From positions 62,001-126,000 of the forward strand of contig NZ_AP022672.1 in assembly GCF_013374095.1 (NCBI RefSeq): 64,000 nucleotides of DNA, in the 5' to 3' direction. The notes under the pieces were generated by a model. The model was not told where the DNA came from and did not search any database. It saw nothing but the letters and a program-made list of their open reading frames with translations. How positions within the stretch are numbered: the stretch's first letter is position 1; every line of letters starts with the position of its first letter. Below are positions 62,904-64,000 of the stretch, piece after piece. The position numbers and the translations under genes are program-made. The stretch is from Sphingomonas sp. HMP6 (GTDB taxonomy: Bacteria > Pseudomonadota > Alphaproteobacteria > Sphingomonadales > Sphingomonadaceae).

Positions 62904-64000
62904 TCATTCCGCCGCGATGCTGTCGATCGCGGTACCGGAGCGGTTCGCAGCGGCGGCGACGGCGCGTTCGAGGGCGGCGAGCGTGAAGGGTTTTCGGAGT
63001 ACGTGATGCCCGCCGAATTCGGCCTCGCCGCCCGCGTCACCGGCATAGCCGGTCACGAAAAGCACTGCAATATCAGGGTGCTTACGCAGCAGGCCCGCGA
63101 TCATTTCCGGGCCGGTCTGCCCCGGCATCAACACGTCGCTGACGATCAGATCGACCCGCCCGAGACCGTCCAGCGCGGCGGGTGCGGCGAGCGGATCATT
63201 GCAGGCGACGGGGCGATGCCCAAGCTCCTCAAGCGCCCCCATTGTGGCCGCGAGAACGCGGGGGTCATCCTCGACCACTAGAATATCTAACGTTCGATGT
63301 TCGAATGGCGCGGGCGTTGCGGGGGTGGTTTCATCGGCTGCGGGCGCATCAGAGACATAGCGCGGGAGATAGAGCGTGACGGTGGTGCCTTCGCCGACGA
63401 CCGACTTCAGCCCAACCTCGCCATCGGCCTGGCGCACGAAGGCGAACACCTGGCTAAGGCCCAGGCCGGTGCCCTTGCCCGCAGGTTTGGTCGTGAAGAA
63501 GGGCTCGAACACGCGATCGAGCAGATCGGGCGTCATGCCGCAGCCGGTATCGGCGACCGAAAGCGCGACATAGTCGCCCGCCTGGCAGGTGCCGACCGCC
63601 CCCTCCGTCAGCGTCACGCCTGCAGTGGTAATCGTGAGCTGGCCGCGCCCCTCCATCGCATCGCGCGCATTGACGGCGAGATTAAGCACGGCGTTTTCGA
63701 GCTGATGTGGGTCGGATCGGACCAGCCAGCTCTGCCCTTCCGGCGCGTTGACCGTCACCTCGATCGTGTCGCCGAGCGTACGATCGAGCAAGTCGGACAT
63801 GCCGCGCACGAGCGCGACCGGCTCGATCGGTTCCGAGCGCAACGCTTCTTCGCGCGAGAAAGCGAGCAGTTGCCGGGTGAGGGCGGCGGCGCGATTGGCA
63901 CCCTCGGTGGCGTTGTCGATGTGGCGCTGGGCCGCGACCGGATCATTCGCCACCTGGCGTTTGGCCAGTTCCAACCCGCCCAGCACGACCGCCAGCATAT
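62904..64000 (-). CDS. Hybrid histidine kinase/receiver protein, 5' end outside window
   Basis: The frame is open to the right edge, so the N-terminal sensor and part of HisKA are missing. Visible: end of HisKA (AAALTRQLLAFSREEALR), HATPase with N-box HQLENAVLNLAVNARDAM, G1 VADTGCGMTPDLL, F/G2 FEPFFTTKPAGKGTGLGLSQV, and a C-terminal receiver with ILVVEDDPRVLAAT, Asp in DLIVSDVLMPGQTGP, VTGYAG and LRKPF. All catalytic parts are intact, unlike PhyP. Input and target unknown. Confidence 0.9.
   Translation of the reverse strand, partial: MLAVVLGGLELAKRQVANDPVAAQRHIDNATEGANRAAALTRQLLAFSREEALRSEPIEPVALVRGMSDLLDRTLGDTIEVTVNAPEGQSWLVRSDPHQLENAVLNLAVNARDAMEGRGQLTITTAGVTLTEGAVGTCQAGDYVALSVADTGCGMTPDLLDRVFEPFFTTKPAGKGTGLGLSQVFAFVRQADGEVGLKSVVGEGTTVTLYLPRYVSDAPAADETTPATPAPFEHRTLDILVVEDDPRVLAATMGALEELGHRPVACNDPLAAPAALDGLGRVDLIVSDVLMPGQTGPEMIAGLLRKHPDIAVLFVTGYAGDAGGEAEFGGHHVLRKPFTLAALERAVAAAANRSGTAIDSIAAE

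Overview
The window is GC-rich chromosomal DNA from an alphaproteobacterium, most likely Sphingomonas or a close relative. Three things point there: a complete dcw (division and cell wall) cluster in alphaproteobacterial order, a PhyR-NepR-EcfG general stress response locus with a PhyP-like sensor kinase, and palindromic repeats whose translated form (for example LDPGLRRG) is typical of sphingomonad genomes. I see no tRNA, rRNA, CRISPR array, prophage or transposase.

Layout. 1-1743: the C-terminal part of an SMC-like ABC ATPase, probably accessory. 1.9-10.5 kb: housekeeping genes (fatty acyl-AMP ligase, recX, double cold-shock protein, DUF192, NDUFA12-like complex I factor, DUF2155, aat, a ParA-type ATPase, a lipoprotein, an Mpo1-like protein, cysK). 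10.7-29.6 kb: the dcw cluster mraZ-rsmH-ftsL-ftsI-murE-murF-mraY-murD-ftsW-murG-murC-murB-ddl-ftsQ-ftsA-ftsZ, mostly joined by 1-4 base stop/start overlaps. It is preceded by four TCCCC boxes at exact 10-base spacing (probable MraZ operator) and a perfect hairpin. 29.7-39.8 kb: a TPR/SPOR protein, dgt, a DUF1800-DUF1501 pair, an M20 peptidase, a VanX-like dipeptidase and a TonB-C-like protein. 39.9-46.3 kb: argS-SPOR-nagZ-scpA-scpB-tatA-tatB-tatC. 46.3-50.8 kb: the general stress response locus. 50.9-64.0 kb: glnE-bcp, an M23 peptidase, erpA-xth-outer membrane protein, a GNAT-like protein, a desaturase, lptF-lptG with a coupled small membrane protein, and a hybrid histidine kinase cut by the right edge.

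Three results deserve most attention. First, between phyP and an entericidin gene lies what looks like an undescribed small RNA: a perfect GGAAC-N16-CGTT EcfG-type promoter, about 104 nt with two hairpins carrying C-rich loops, and a strong Rho-independent terminator. It resembles in design the Caulobacter stress RNA GsrN. Second, three genes of the same essential operon (murE, murD, murB) each carry a different palindromic repeat read in frame; the murD element is exactly 36 codons with perfect 26-base inverted ends. Third, a small ORF abutting ecfG on the other strand has a NepR-like helix pattern and may be a second anti-sigma factor.

How the parts fit: the dcw genes make lipid II and build the divisome, with MraZ probably controlling the operon. 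NepR holds EcfG, PhyR~P releases it, and PhyP, whose ATPase domain looks degenerate, probably opposes PhyR. EcfG-like promoters are visible before nepR, before the small ORF preceding ecfG, before the candidate RNA and, more weakly, before entericidin.
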